Positions 10,560 to 20,886 are shown, numbered from the stretch's first letter. The stretch is 64,000 nt of DNA from an uncultured Chloroflexota bacterium (GCA_913045315.1 CAJWQJ010000003.1:62001-126000); one strand, 5' to 3'. The notes: generated by a model from the letters alone, not told the origin. Made by a program: numbers and translations.

Positions 10560-11366
10560 ATGAAAGTTTCTTTTATAGGTGGTGGGGTAATGGCTGAAGC
10601 GATTATTGCGTCAGCCATAGATAAGTTGGTATTACAACCAACAGAAATAATGGTAAGCGATCCTTTAGAATCTCGTAGATCGCATTTGATAGGAAAATAC
10701 TCAGTTAACACTGTGTCTGAAAATCATAAGGCAATTCAGAACGCAAATTTAATTGTGCTAGCTATGAAACCTCAAGATTTAGGTGCTGTTGCGGATAGCC
10801 TAAGAAGTTACCTGCAAGATGATCAAGTTATTTTATCAATTGCAGCTGGAGTTACGTTGAATTCTCTTGAGAATGGGTTGACTCATAATAGAATTGTTCG
10901 TGCAATGCCTAATACTCCTGCTCAGATAGGTGCAGGAATTACAGTTTGGACTACATCTTCTAATGTTTCTAAAGATGACATGGAAATAACACAATCAATC
11001 CTGGGTTCTATTGGTAAAGAGATATATGTTTCAGAGGAAAAATATCTTGATATGGCCACAGCTATAAGTGGTAGTGGTCCAGGATATGTATTTCTGATAA
11101 TGGAAGCTTTTATTGATGCAGGAGTTAACCTTGGTCTTTCAAGGATCATTGCGGAAGAGCTTGTAATTGAAACATTTTTGGGCTCAGCAACTCTTGCGCG
11201 TGAGTCAGATAATCATTTGAGTACATTACGTAATATGGTTACATCTCCTGGAGGAACTACGGCTGAAGGATTGATGGCTTTGGAAGAGTCAGGTTTAAGG
11301 TGGGCACTTGCAAGTGGAGTTATTGCAGCCTATGAAAAATCAAAATCACTTGGAGGCTCGAAGTGA
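10560..11366 (+). CDS. proC: Pyrroline-5-carboxylate reductase
   Basis: A 268-residue NAD(P)H-dependent enzyme catalysing the last step of proline synthesis. The Rossmann motif is FIGGGVMAEAII at residues 5-16. The C-terminal dimerisation/active-site region carries the ProC signature (SGSGPGYVFLIMEAFIDAGVNLGLSR, then SPGGTTAEGL). Length is normal. A TTTTTGAGG ribosome binding region precedes the ATG. The stop overlaps the GTG start of the yggT gene by 4 nt; proC-yggT linkage is a common bacterial arrangement. Confidence 0.96.
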   Translation: MKVSFIGGGVMAEAIIASAIDKLVLQPTEIMVSDPLESRRSHLIGKYSVNTVSENHKAIQNANLIVLAMKPQDLGAVADSLRSYLQDDQVILSIAAGVTLNSLENGLTHNRIVRAMPNTPAQIGAGITVWTTSSNVSKDDMEITQSILGSIGKEIYVSEEKYLDMATAISGSGPGYVFLIMEAFIDAGVNLGLSRIIAEELVIETFLGSATLARESDNHLSTLRNMVTSPGGTTAEGLMALEESGLRWALASGVIAAYEKSKSLGGSK

Positions 11367-11614
11367 GTGTAATACTTGCAATTATATATATGGTGCTTCA
11401 AATCTTTTGGTTTGCTATTCTTATTCGTGCTATATTGTCGTGGTTCCCAATAAGTTCTGAGAATCCAATCAAGCTAATTGTCGAGCAAGTTACTGAACCG
11501 ATTCTGAATCCAATAAGAAATGCTCTTCCCAGAACAGGACCAGTTGATTTAAGTCCTATGGCTGCAATTATGATTTTGTTTGTAGTAATGACCGTTTTAA
11601 GAAGAATAATGTAA
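11363..11614 (+). CDS. YggT-family integral membrane protein
   Basis: 83 residues with two transmembrane helices (about 3-25 and 62-80) and the conserved loop RAILSWFPISSENP followed by PILNPIRNALP. YggT/Ycf19 proteins are linked to osmotic-shock tolerance, cell division and distribution of membrane complexes, but their molecular role is unsettled. Starts with GTG overlapping the proC stop codon by 4 nt, indicating translational coupling. Confidence 0.9.
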   Translation: MSVILAIIYMVLQIFWFAILIRAILSWFPISSENPIKLIVEQVTEPILNPIRNALPRTGPVDLSPMAAIMILFVVMTVLRRIM

Positions 11615-11623
11615 ACCTAGTAA

Positions 11624-11652
11624 ATTACAAAATCTATCTTTTTTGATATAAT
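11624..11652 (+). promoter_or_regulatory. Promoter of fabF
   Basis: ATTACA (11624-11629) and a perfect TATAAT (11647-11652) are separated by 17 bp, upstream of fabF. The predicted start near 11659 leaves an untranslated leader of about 90 nt in which no riboswitch or clear regulatory hairpin was recognised. Confidence 0.5.
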
Positions 11653-11747
11653 CAGACAATGTTTGAGTGAGGATGGATTCCTTGTTCGTTTTTGGCTCCG
11701 AGCTCGTTCTCTAATTAAGTGTTTTTCTTGGAAAAAGGGGGCTATTC

Positions 11748-12992
11748 GTGAGTAATGATCGTATAGTAGTTACTGGAATGGGTGTTATAACACCTCTAGG
11801 TTTAGATTTAAAAACTACATGGGCTGGTTTGCTTTCTGGATCATCTGGTATTGCACCAATAACAGCCTTTGACGCCTCTGAATTCCGTTCGCAGATTGCT
11901 GCTGAAGTAACTGGATTTGACCCCGTCGATTATATGGAAAAAAAAGAATCCAGACGAATGGATAGATTTTCCCAGTTTGCTGTTGCAGCTTCCCTTGAGG
12001 CTCTAAGTCAAGCAAGAATTGATTTAAGTGGTCCTTTGGGAGAAAAAACAGCTGTTGCCATAGGTAGTGGCGTAGGAGGAATTATAACTCTTTCTGAGCA
12101 ATATGATGTCCTTTCAAATCGGGGTCCTTCTCGAATTAGTCCTTTTTTGGTCCCTATGATGTTAGTTGATATGGCTGGGGGACAAGTTTCTATTGCCCTT
12201 GGAGCTAAAGGTCCGAATTATTGCACAGTGACTGCATGTGCAACTGGCGGAGACTCGATTGGGCATGCCTCCGAATTACTCAAAGCTGGTATTGCTGATG
12301 TAGTAATTGCTGGTGGTACTGAGGCACCAATTTGTCCCATAGCTATTGGTGGTTTCAATGCATGCAATGCTCTATCAGTATATAATGAAAATCCTCAAAA
12401 AGCTTCACGGCCGTTTGATGCTAATCGTGATGGTTTTGTGATAGGAGAAGGAGCTGGAGTCCTTGTACTTGAAAGGCTTGATCATGCTTTATCACGAAAT
12501 GCTGAACCCATAGTTGAACTTGTAGGCTATGGCGCAACTTCAGATGCAGCTCATATCACTCAGCCAGCTCCATTTGGCGAAGGTGGTGCACGTGCAATGA
12601 AAATAGCCATGGATATGGGGGGGATCGATGTAAAGGATGTCGATTACATAAATGCACATGGCACTTCTACACCAATGAATGACAAATTTGAAACTGAGGG
12701 AATAAAATCAGTTTTTGGTGACAGATCGTATAAAATTCCCATCAGTTCTACAAAATCAATGACTGGTCATTTACTAGGTGCAGCAGGAGCTATTGAAGCA
12801 GTTTTTGCTATTATGGCTATCAAAAACAATATTATCCCACCTACAATTAATTTAGAAAATTCTGACGAAGAATGTGATCTTGATTATGTGCCAAATCAAC
12901 CTAGAGAATATGAGGTTAATGTTGCCTTGTCGAATTCATTAGGATTTGGAGGCCATAATGCTGTTCTTGCTTTCAAAAGGTTTACTCAATAA
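11748..12992 (+). CDS. fabF: Beta-ketoacyl-ACP synthase II
   Basis: A 414-residue KAS II enzyme that elongates acyl-ACP with malonyl-ACP in type II fatty acid synthesis. The Cys-His-His triad is complete: Cys164 in TACATGG, His304 in NAHGTST, His341 in GHLLGAAG. It starts with GTG, supported by AAAAAGGGGG about 7 nt upstream. It stands alone between yggT and recJ, without acpP or fabG next to it, so the rest of the fatty acid operon lies elsewhere. Confidence 0.96.
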   Translation: MSNDRIVVTGMGVITPLGLDLKTTWAGLLSGSSGIAPITAFDASEFRSQIAAEVTGFDPVDYMEKKESRRMDRFSQFAVAASLEALSQARIDLSGPLGEKTAVAIGSGVGGIITLSEQYDVLSNRGPSRISPFLVPMMLVDMAGGQVSIALGAKGPNYCTVTACATGGDSIGHASELLKAGIADVVIAGGTEAPICPIAIGGFNACNALSVYNENPQKASRPFDANRDGFVIGEGAGVLVLERLDHALSRNAEPIVELVGYGATSDAAHITQPAPFGEGGARAMKIAMDMGGIDVKDVDYINAHGTSTPMNDKFETEGIKSVFGDRSYKIPISSTKSMTGHLLGAAGAIEAVFAIMAIKNNIIPPTINLENSDEECDLDYVPNQPREYEVNVALSNSLGFGGHNAVLAFKRFTQ

Positions 12993-13013
12993 TTAAATCT
13001 ATGGTTCGTTTTT

Positions 13014-13022
13014 TGTTATAAA
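13014..13022 (+). promoter_or_regulatory. Possible extended -10 element just upstream of recJ
   Basis: TGT followed by TATAAA (13017-13022) forms an extended -10. A start 7 nt downstream would leave a leader of only about 6 nt before the recJ ATG at 13035. No clear -35. Confidence 0.3.
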
Positions 13023-13034
13023 ATTGGTAGTGGT

Positions 13035-14780
13035 ATGACTTCTTCATTAAGTCTCGAAGGTTTTGATTGGATTTTATCGGAACCAATTCCTAACAGCCAT
13101 AATATAATTCCCGAAATTCCTGCTCTACTTCTTCAACTTTTTTATACTAGAGGAATTATAACAAAAGATGATGTCAATTCTTATCTTTATCCAGAACTTT
13201 CTCAACTACATGACCCCTTTCTCATACAAAATATGGATACTGCAGTTCAACGGATTATTAAGGCACGAGATCATAATGAATTGATTTCAGTTTTTGGAGA
13301 TTTCGATACGGATGGTATCAGTGCAACAGTACTTCTATACGAAGAATTATTAAGAATCGGTTGTAAAGTCTTAACTTATATACCAAATAGATCCGAAGAA
13401 GGACATGGTCTTAATAAATTGGCTATAGATTACTTAGAAAAAAGTGGTGTTTCGTTAATAATCACTGTTGATACGGGTATAACAGCTATTGAGGAAGTCT
13501 CGTATGCTAATGATAGAAATATTGATACTATTATTACTGATCACCATGTCCCTAATGAAATTGCCCCAAAAGCACTTGCAATATTAAGTTGTGATTCACT
13601 TTCTACTATTACCGAAAAATTCCTATATCCTTTTCAACATCTTACAGGTGCCGGTTTGGCATTTAAGTTAGTGCAAGCATTGGATGATCAACTATCATTA
13701 TCTATTTTAAATAAATCCTTGGAGATGGCAGCTATTGGAACGATAGCTGATATGGCTCCATTGTTAGGTGAGAATCGAGTAATCGCAATTGAGGGATTAA
13801 AATCTCTTAAGCAAACTAATCGCCCAGGATTTAACCAATTGTTCCGGTTGTTAAAGCTTGATAAGGAATACTTGGATCATTCTACAATTCCTTTCATTTT
13901 GTCTCCAAGAATTAACGCTCCAGGAAGATTGGGGTCTCCTGATCTAAGTTTTAAATTCCTTACAGAAAAAAATATTGATCAGGCCGAGTTATTAGCAAAA
14001 GAGATAGAAAATCTTAATAATCAGAGAAAAAGATTAACCCAAGAGTCCTTAGAAATAGCAATGGAAGAAGCTGATCAGCAATCCAAAACGGAATCCATGA
14101 TTGTCTTATTTGGAGAGAATTACAACCTTGGATTATTAGGCTTAATAGCAGGTCGAATATCAGAAAAATATAATCGTCCGGCTTTTGTTGTTACCCAAGA
14201 AGATGGTTTGCTTAGAGGAAGTGGGAGAAGTGTAGATTGGTTTGATATTGTAAGTGCATTTGAGAAATGTTCTTCACTTTTTCTAAAACATGGTGGACAC
14301 AAGGCTGCGGGAGGATTTACTGCTGAGAAGGAAAATTTTGAGGAAATTAAAGCAAAATTAAAATCAATAGCTCGCAACAATTCAAACATAGAAGAAATTA
14401 AAAAATCTATAAAAATTGATTCTGTGGTATTGCTCAAAGATTTAGTAGGTGAAACCTTTTCTCTAATTTCGTCTATGGAGCCATTTGGAATTGGCAATCC
14501 TGATCCCATTTTTATGTCGCAAAATGTTCAAATTAAAGAAATTAGATTTTTGGGTATTCGTAGGAATTTTGTATTACTCAAAATGGTTCAAGATAATGTA
14601 ACTTGGGATGGATTTTCTAGTGCAAAAATTGTTGAGAAATTTCCTTTTGAACCTAATAAAAATAATCCACTTAACGTAGATGTTGTATACAATGTTGAAA
14701 AATCTTCATATCAAGGTGTTCAGGTTGTTAGATTGAGAATTATAGATTTAAAGCTATACGTTGGAACTGATATCTGTTAG
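13035..14780 (+). CDS. recJ: Single-stranded-DNA-specific exonuclease RecJ
   Basis: A 581-residue 5'-to-3' ssDNA exonuclease of the DHH phosphoesterase superfamily, acting in recombination and mismatch/base excision repair. Metal-binding motifs: FGDFDTDG (Asp89, Asp91, Asp93), VDTGI near 145, and the DHH signature ITDHHVP at 167-173. The DHHA1 domain motif HGGHKAAGGF is in the C-terminal half, followed by an OB-fold-like end. Length matches full RecJ, so the domain set is complete. It has no close operon partner: 42 nt after fabF and 77 nt before an MFS gene. Confidence 0.95.
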   Translation: MTSSLSLEGFDWILSEPIPNSHNIIPEIPALLLQLFYTRGIITKDDVNSYLYPELSQLHDPFLIQNMDTAVQRIIKARDHNELISVFGDFDTDGISATVLLYEELLRIGCKVLTYIPNRSEEGHGLNKLAIDYLEKSGVSLIITVDTGITAIEEVSYANDRNIDTIITDHHVPNEIAPKALAILSCDSLSTITEKFLYPFQHLTGAGLAFKLVQALDDQLSLSILNKSLEMAAIGTIADMAPLLGENRVIAIEGLKSLKQTNRPGFNQLFRLLKLDKEYLDHSTIPFILSPRINAPGRLGSPDLSFKFLTEKNIDQAELLAKEIENLNNQRKRLTQESLEIAMEEADQQSKTESMIVLFGENYNLGLLGLIAGRISEKYNRPAFVVTQEDGLLRGSGRSVDWFDIVSAFEKCSSLFLKHGGHKAAGGFTAEKENFEEIKAKLKSIARNNSNIEEIKKSIKIDSVVLLKDLVGETFSLISSMEPFGIGNPDPIFMSQNVQIKEIRFLGIRRNFVLLKMVQDNVTWDGFSSAKIVEKFPFEPNKNNPLNVDVVYNVEKSSYQGVQVVRLRIIDLKLYVGTDIC

Positions 14781-14857
14781 AGTTGTTTTTTGGCCCTCTT
14801 GAATTCCTTTGATAAAAACATTTTCAATATATGTTGAAAAAATAAGCAAGGTTGATT

Positions 14858-16243
14858 GTGTCTGAAGAGAAAAATTTACCCGAAGGTGATTTAAATAACA
14901 GAGATTCTGTAGTAAATGAACCTTCGAGCCAAATAAATAATAATTTTACCAATTCTTTTGCAACTGGTGGAGCGTCAAGTTTTCCTCCTGCTCAAAAACT
15001 TAGTTTGAAAAATCTGCAAACATTTTCTTCTCTTAAAAATGGTGTTTTTAGGCTCTATTATGGAGCCATGTTAGGACAAATGGCAGCCATGAATATGCAG
15101 ATGATGATTCGATCACTCTTGATTTATCGACTTACCGATTCCGCACTTCATTTAGGTTATTTGGCATTGGCTCAGTCACTACCAATGTTAGTATTTTCCT
15201 TATTTGGTGGAGTTATAGCTGAACGTATCCAAAAGAAATATGTTTTACTTGTTGGGCAAGCAGCATCAGGTATTCTTACTTTAATTGTTGCTATTTGTCT
15301 TACATATGGATGGATGACAAGTCAAACTTGGTGGATCTTGATCTTAGCATCTTTGGGTCAAGGAATAATTATGGGATTAATGATGCCAGCCCGTCAGGCA
15401 ATGATTGCAGATATTGTTAGACGTGACCAACTTATGAATGCTGTTGCATTAAATACATTCGGAATGAATGGTTTAAGATTGACTGCTCCCGCGTTATCAG
15501 GGTTTCTTATTTACTTCTTTGGAGGTGATAAGGAAGGATTAGTAGGATTTGATGCTGTATATTATTTTATGACAGCAATGTATTTAGTAGCAGTCATTTT
15601 TGTGCTTTTAATGCCCCATACAGGTGTTGTGTCTCTAAAAGGTAAGGGTGCATTAGGTGATATTGTCGCTGGAATCAAGTATGCAAGATATGAGCCAATT
15701 ATTCGTATTATTCTTGTCATAACTTTCTTAACAGTGTTGTTGTCTATGCCATACATGTTCTTATTACCTGTATTTACTGAAGATGTTCTTGATGTTGGGG
15801 CAAGCGGATTAGGAGTTTTGATAAGCATTTCTGGTATTGGTGCTATGTTGGGTTCTTTGGTTCTTGCTTCCCTTCCTGATAAGCATCGAGGTCATATATT
15901 GTTGATTGGTTCGCTTGTTTCAGGAATTTCCCTAACCGGTTTTGCATTTTCAACCGTGTGGATTGGTGCAGTTATTTTTATTTTTTTTGTTGGACTCGGG
16001 CAAACAGTAAGAATGACTCTTGGGAATGCTTTATTGCAGTACTATGTTCAGGAAGAGTTCCGTGGCCGAATTATGGCTTTGTATATGATGGAATTTGGTC
16101 TAACAAGCTTTGGTGTTTTTGGTGCTAGTCTTCTTGCAGATATGATTGGTGTTGAGTGGTCGATTGGTGGGATGGCTATTGCTTTGATAATAGCTACTAT
16201 TATTGTTTATTTTGTAAGCCCTCGTATGCGTCAGCTTCAATAG
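14858..16243 (+). CDS. MFS transporter, MFS_3 (enterobactin exporter-like) type
   Basis: About 461 residues. A hydrophilic N-terminal extension of about 60 residues (rich in Asn, Ser, Pro) precedes some 11-12 transmembrane helices. The segment GVFRLYYGAMLGQMAAMNMQ and the loop LVFSLFGGVIAERIQKKYVL match the MFS_3 group (EntS-like exporters). The frame opens at TTG 14852, but GTG 14858 (MSEEKN) is better spaced from AAGCAAGG and is preferred. The substrate cannot be predicted; drug or siderophore efflux are the usual roles. It is probably its own transcription unit upstream of hppA. Confidence 0.85.
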   Translation: MSEEKNLPEGDLNNRDSVVNEPSSQINNNFTNSFATGGASSFPPAQKLSLKNLQTFSSLKNGVFRLYYGAMLGQMAAMNMQMMIRSLLIYRLTDSALHLGYLALAQSLPMLVFSLFGGVIAERIQKKYVLLVGQAASGILTLIVAICLTYGWMTSQTWWILILASLGQGIIMGLMMPARQAMIADIVRRDQLMNAVALNTFGMNGLRLTAPALSGFLIYFFGGDKEGLVGFDAVYYFMTAMYLVAVIFVLLMPHTGVVSLKGKGALGDIVAGIKYARYEPIIRIILVITFLTVLLSMPYMFLLPVFTEDVLDVGASGLGVLISISGIGAMLGSLVLASLPDKHRGHILLIGSLVSGISLTGFAFSTVWIGAVIFIFFVGLGQTVRMTLGNALLQYYVQEEFRGRIMALYMMEFGLTSFGVFGASLLADMIGVEWSIGGMAIALIIATIIVYFVSPRMRQLQ

Positions 16244-16278
16244 ATAGTGTTATGGAATTTACTTGTATTGCTATAGCA

Positions 16279-16287
16279 TGATAGAAT
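16279..16287 (+). promoter_or_regulatory. Possible extended -10 promoter of hppA
   Basis: TGA followed by TAGAAT (16282-16287), five matches to the -10 consensus, lies in the 84-nt gap before hppA. No good -35 is present. The leader would be about 34 nt and contains the strong AAGGAGG site. Confidence 0.35.
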
Positions 16288-16327
16288 GGAAGTTGATATG
16301 TAACCCTATATTAAGGAGGTACTAGCT

Positions 16328-18337
16328 GTGGCACAAGAAGTCGCAGTCGCTTTTGGCGCCGGGGTATTAGCATTGATTTTTGCAGGATTTTTAGTTGCAA
16401 AAGTTATGCGAGAGCCTCAGGGCAATGATGATATGCAAGCCATCGCACGAAGCATACAAATTGGTGCAATGGCATTTCTGAGAAGGGAATATACCTATCT
16501 TTCAATTTTTGTGGTTGTGGTTGCTATTCTTATAGCAGTATTGATTGAACCTGAAACTGCGATAGCATATGTGTTAGGAGCTGTTATATCTGCTGCTACT
16601 GGATTCTTAGGAATGATAATTGCAACTCGTGCAAATGTAAGGACAACTGCAGCAGCAACTAAAGGACTTAATCCCGCATTACGTGTTGCTTTTTCAAGTG
16701 GTGGAGTAATGGGTCTAACTGTAGTTGGATTAGGATTGATTGGTCTTACCGTATTATTTACTGTGTTTGGAAATATTTCCGATAACGCAGATGATGTGAT
16801 TAGTTGGATTACAGGATTCTCCTTTGGAGCCTCAACGATAGCATTGTTTGCTCGTGTTGGTGGAGGTATTTTCACCAAAGCGGCTGATGTAGGTGCCGAT
16901 TTGGTTGGAAAAGTTGAGCAAGGTATTCCTGAAGATGATCCGAGAAACCCTGCAGTAATTGCTGACAATGTTGGGGACAATGTTGGTGATGTTGCTGGTA
17001 TGGGTGCAGATCTTTTTGAATCGTATGTTGGATCAATCATAGCAGCAATGGCCATTGCTGTTTTTGCAGGTTTAGCTGCGAAAGATCTTGCATCTGAGTA
17101 CCTGTTTTTCCCAATGTTAATTGCAGCTGGCGGAATTGCAGCTTCAATTATTGGAACTTTTTTTGTTAGGGCTAAGGAAGATGCAAATTTCAGTAGCCTT
17201 TTATGGGCAATTCGAAGAGGCATACTTATTGCTGGTGTACTAGTGGTAATTATTAGCTATTTCATTACTGACTGGTTAAGTTTAGACATCGATCTTTTCT
17301 ATTGCGTAGTAACTGGTTTGGGAGGCGGTGTAATTATAGGTTTTATAACAGAATATTATACTTCGTATGATTATAAACCTACCCAAATTGTTTCTGAAAA
17401 TTCTCAAACTGGACCTGCTACTGTAATTATTGCTGGCTTTGCATTAGGTATGCAGAGTACACTTATCCCTGTTCTTGTAGTTGCCATGGGTGTTTTTATT
17501 TCGTTTGAATTAGCAGGATTTTACGGAGTAGCTATTGCTGCTGTAGGCATGCTTTCAACGCTTGGAATTACCTTGGCCACTGATGCCTATGGTCCTGTTG
17601 CTGATAATGCTGGTGGAATTGCTGAACAATCTAAACAAGAACCTGAAGTAAGAGAAAGAACTGATGCTTTGGACTCTTTAGGAAATACTACAGCAGCAAC
17701 TGGAAAAGGTTTTGCTATAGGTTCAGCTGCTCTAACTGCTTTGGCTCTAATGGCTGCATTTGCTCAAGCCACCGAAATTGAATCTGCAGATTTATTAAAT
17801 CACAAAACAGTTGTAGGACTAATGATAGGTTCTATGCTTCCCTACGTTTTTTCAGCTATGACAATGAATGCGGTTGGAAGAGCGGCCTTTTCTTTGGTGA
17901 ATGAAGTGAGACGGCAATTTCGTGAAATACCCGGAATTATGGAGGGAACGGCTGAACCTGAGTATGATAAATGTGTTGATATGAGTACTAGAGGTGCTCT
18001 TAGGGAAATGATTTTACCAGGTGTTTTGGCAGTTGCTGCTCCAGTAATTATTGGGGTTGTTTTAGGTAAAGAAGCTTTGGCAGGAATGCTTATTGGTTCT
18101 ATTGCATCAGGCTTTATGCTTGCAGTTGCAATGGCAAATGCAGGTGGTGCTTGGGATAATGCAAAGAAATATATTGAACAAGGACAGCATGGAGGCAAAG
18201 GCAGTGAATCCCATCACGCTGCAGTGGTAGGTGATACAGTTGGGGATCCATTTAAAGATACTTCAGGACCTTCTCTCAATATATTGCTTAAACTGATGTC
18301 AGTAGTAGCACTTGTTTTCGCACCTCTATTTATCTAG
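16328..18337 (+). CDS. hppA: Membrane-bound ion-translocating pyrophosphatase, K+-dependent type
   Basis: A 669-residue polytopic (about 16 helices) inner-membrane pump that couples PPi hydrolysis to export of H+ or Na+. The active-site block DDPRNP...[18 protein letters not shown] spans about residues 203-230, and a second block [19 protein letters not shown] lies near 420. The cation-dependence motif reads [10 protein letters not shown], with Ala456 and Gly459 in the positions that are Lys and Thr in K+-independent enzymes, so this belongs to the K+-dependent class. Whether it pumps Na+ or H+ was not decided. GTG start with a strong AAGGAGG eight bases upstream. A terminator follows. Confidence 0.96.
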   Translation: MAQEVAVAFGAGVLALIFAGFLVAKVMREPQGNDDMQAIARSIQIGAMAFLRREYTYLSIFVVVVAILIAVLIEPETAIAYVLGAVISAATGFLGMIIATRANVRTTAAATKGLNPALRVAFSSGGVMGLTVVGLGLIGLTVLFTVFGNISDNADDVISWITGFSFGASTIALFARVGGGIFTKAADVGADLVGKVEQGIPEDDPRNPAVIADNVGDNVGDVAGMGADLFESYVGSIIAAMAIAVFAGLAAKDLASEYLFFPMLIAAGGIAASIIGTFFVRAKEDANFSSLLWAIRRGILIAGVLVVIISYFITDWLSLDIDLFYCVVTGLGGGVIIGFITEYYTSYDYKPTQIVSENSQTGPATVIIAGFALGMQSTLIPVLVVAMGVFISFELAGFYGVAIAAVGMLSTLGITLATDAYGPVADNAGGIAEQSKQEPEVRERTDALDSLGNTTAATGKGFAIGSAALTALALMAAFAQATEIESADLLNHKTVVGLMIGSMLPYVFSAMTMNAVGRAAFSLVNEVRRQFREIPGIMEGTAEPEYDKCVDMSTRGALREMILPGVLAVAAPVIIGVVLGKEALAGMLIGSIASGFMLAVAMANAGGAWDNAKKYIEQGQHGGKGSESHHAAVVGDTVGDPFKDTSGPSLNILLKLMSVVALVFAPLFI

Positions 18338-18371
18338 ATAAAAAATTTATAGTTATATGCATATTAATGGA

Positions 18372-18417
18372 CATTCTCAGGGGGTGGTAGATAATATCAC
18401 CCTTGAGAATGATTTTT
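18372..18417 (+). terminator. Rho-independent terminator of hppA
   Basis: CATTCTCA..GGGTG (18372-18386) pairs with CACCC..TGAGAATG (18398-18411) around an 11-nt loop, with one small internal irregularity, and is followed by TTTTT (18413-18417). It separates hppA from the metalloprotease-like gene. Confidence 0.8.
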
Positions 18418-18460
18418 CTCTGGATTGATGGTTTAATTCTGCTTGGGGGTATTTTGCCTG

Positions 18461-20866
18461 ATGGCAGTAATGAAGTTCAGTAATAAGGTATTCCAAAAAA
18501 AATTAACTTTACTTGTTGCCTCTATTCTGTTGTTTATAATTTTACTAATTATTATCATTTCAAATTGTTCTTCTTCTGAAAATGAGATTAATTTCAATTC
18601 AAACCTAGATTCACAAATTGAATTGAATAATATTTTTCAATCAAATGAAGAAGATTTTAATAATCAAATTGCTACTCAATCTGATGTTGTGTTAATGGAC
18701 AATCAATTTCCATTGAAGGCATATACACCTCAAGGCTGGAATTCCCCGTTAATTATTAATGGTGAAAACGGTGATCGAAATTTAAATTTTTTGTTAGAAA
18801 GTGAGGAGATTTTTATTAGTTGGTCAATTATTAATGAATCTACAAGTAATGTTAACAAGGTTTTTTTTGTAGATTTATTACTTGATGGGATTCCTATAGA
18901 ACGGTGGAAATTTTCAGGGATTTCACCTGGTGAATCTTATTCTATAACTGATTGGTCTGAACTTGCTGAGAAAGCAAATTTATCTAATGGAATTCACCAA
19001 TTATCAATTGTGATTGATTCCACGAATTTAATCGATGCTACGAATTCTCTTAATAAAAAGTTTTCAATTCAATTTACATTGAATCAATATCAAGATATAA
19101 ATGTTTCGAAAAACACCAACCCTTTGAATGCAAGATTTCCAAATTTAGAATTTTTTGTGCCTGATGGTTGGAGAAATCCTATAAGGGTTAATTTAGAGAA
19201 AGATTTACCTCCTGGTGTTTTATCAACTCCCATCGACACAACGGGTATATCAGTTCAGTTCGCCTATTTTAATGGTGGTTTAACAACAGTTGATGAATAT
19301 TACCAAGTGCATGTTTATGTAAATGATGTTTTTGCTTCAAAATTTAGCAGGTGGGGTTCTTTACCTGGAGAATATGTAATTAGTACACCCATTTACAACC
19401 TGATTTCTGATCTAGATCTTGAATATGGGAAACATGAACTAAAGGTGGTTCTAGATCCTACTTTAATGGTAATGGAATCAAATGAGAGTGATAATCAAAT
19501 TACTGTTGAATTTATTTGGTCTCAAGATGGTATTGAGATTCAACAGCAAAATGTTTCTAATGATAATGAGGCCCCCAAAGGATTAACTAATGTGCATGGA
19601 TACAAATTTAATAATTGGTCTGCTTCCTTAAGTCTTTCTAACGAACCAGGTGTGTATGATAATGATCAACTTATTCATAGCAAAAATCCCTTATTTGTTA
19701 GCTGGGCACTAGAGAATAATGGATATTCTGAAACTGAATTTGAAGTTGAATTATTTGTAGATGGAAAGATTTTAAAAAAATGGGATCGTCCTAGTCTTCC
19801 TGTGGGATCTATCGATATGATTTTGGACTATTCGATGGATTTTATTATTGATAGTGGATTCCATAATGTGCTGCTTAGAGTTATTACTGCATCTGGAGAA
19901 ATTATCAATATATACGAAGATCGTTTTTATTGGGAAAAGGATTACCAGCCAAATTTTTCAAGGATCGAGAGTGTAAATTTCCTAACCAATTTTGGGGATT
20001 ACTGGACAAGACATCAAGGATTAAATTTCCCAGATGATCAAATAACTACAGAAGAATTAATAACTTGGATGAGTGTTCTATATGAAGAGGTTCATGGAGA
20101 AACTATAGGAGAGAATCTTTTATTTCATATCTTAAATCCTAAGGAATATTATAGATGGATTGAATCAGAATGTAGAGATAAATCGATGAATTTATCTCCT
20201 GACATTCGTGTTTTTTATTTTGATAATTGTCAAAAAGGTGAACATTCAGATGGATACTATACTAATTGGCATGGATATAATCGTATTGTAGTCAAGTGGG
20301 ATTTACGTCCATTAGAATTCTTGGCTGTTATTAGTCATGAGCTCGGACATTACTATCAGAGTACCAAAAGAAATGAGTTGGATAAAACTTATGATCCTGA
20401 AATTATTGCCCTGAAGGAAACCCAAGCATATGTTCATCAAAGTCTTTTGATAAAAGCTTTAGAAGATAAACTTGGTTTTGAATTAATGACATACCCTGCT
20501 ACAAGAGCATACGAGCAATATGTAAGAAATGAAATAATGTCGATGAAGGAAAAAGTAGAAACATCACATGCTCATGGAAAATTATTGGCATGGGATTTGT
20601 TGCTCAATGATCCTAGTTTACGCTTGCAAAGAACAAATCTTTTTAATAATCTAAAATTAGATTTGAATAATCAAAAGTTTATGTTTGATTACCTTATTGA
20701 ATTGGACATTGAAGAATCTGAAGTGAGATCACGATTATTTATCTCTGATCTTAATACATTGTCGAATACTCTTGAGTCATTTGCAATATCTAGATTGAAG
20801 AATGGTTTATTAAATTTTGAACAAGGAGATCCGTTTTTACGAGAAACAGGTCTTTTAATTCCCTGA
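18461..20866 (+). CDS. Exported protein with three CARDB-like repeats and a HELGH zinc metalloprotease-like domain
   Basis: About 801 residues; starts at ATG 18461 or 18470 (upstream TTG 18443 less likely). A basic N-terminus and a strong hydrophobic segment (about 15-34) ending at ISNC give a membrane anchor or imperfect lipobox. Three modules of about 150 residues follow. Each opens with a Trp-containing motif (QGWNSP, DGWRNP, NNWSAS) and contains a CARDB-like core (swapped Asn-Gly turn, then VELFVDG-type strand). The C-terminal domain has HELGHYYQ (His626, Glu627, His630) and a downstream Glu at 653 in LKETQAY, consistent with a gluzincin zinc site. It probably acts outside the cell; substrate unknown. 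No close family name recognised. Confidence 0.8.
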   Translation: MAVMKFSNKVFQKKLTLLVASILLFIILLIIIISNCSSSENEINFNSNLDSQIELNNIFQSNEEDFNNQIATQSDVVLMDNQFPLKAYTPQGWNSPLIINGENGDRNLNFLLESEEIFISWSIINESTSNVNKVFFVDLLLDGIPIERWKFSGISPGESYSITDWSELAEKANLSNGIHQLSIVIDSTNLIDATNSLNKKFSIQFTLNQYQDINVSKNTNPLNARFPNLEFFVPDGWRNPIRVNLEKDLPPGVLSTPIDTTGISVQFAYFNGGLTTVDEYYQVHVYVNDVFASKFSRWGSLPGEYVISTPIYNLISDLDLEYGKHELKVVLDPTLMVMESNESDNQITVEFIWSQDGIEIQQQNVSNDNEAPKGLTNVHGYKFNNWSASLSLSNEPGVYDNDQLIHSKNPLFVSWALENNGYSETEFEVELFVDGKILKKWDRPSLPVGSIDMILDYSMDFIIDSGFHNVLLRVITASGEIINIYEDRFYWEKDYQPNFSRIESVNFLTNFGDYWTRHQGLNFPDDQITTEELITWMSVLYEEVHGETIGENLLFHILNPKEYYRWIESECRDKSMNLSPDIRVFYFDNCQKGEHSDGYYTNWHGYNRIVVKWDLRPLEFLAVISHELGHYYQSTKRNELDKTYDPEIIALKETQAYVHQSLLIKALEDKLGFELMTYPATRAYEQYVRNEIMSMKEKVETSHAHGKLLAWDLLLNDPSLRLQRTNLFNNLKLDLNNQKFMFDYLIELDIEESEVRSRLFISDLNTLSNTLESFAISRLKNGLLNFEQGDPFLRETGLLIP

Positions 20867-20886
20867 GGCTTGGATAAGGTTTTTTA

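Noticed and set aside
16495-17223. 242-codon open frame antisense to hppA
   Set aside because: It mirrors the biased codons of the pyrophosphatase gene, has no ribosome site and shows Pro/Ala/Thr-rich shadow composition.
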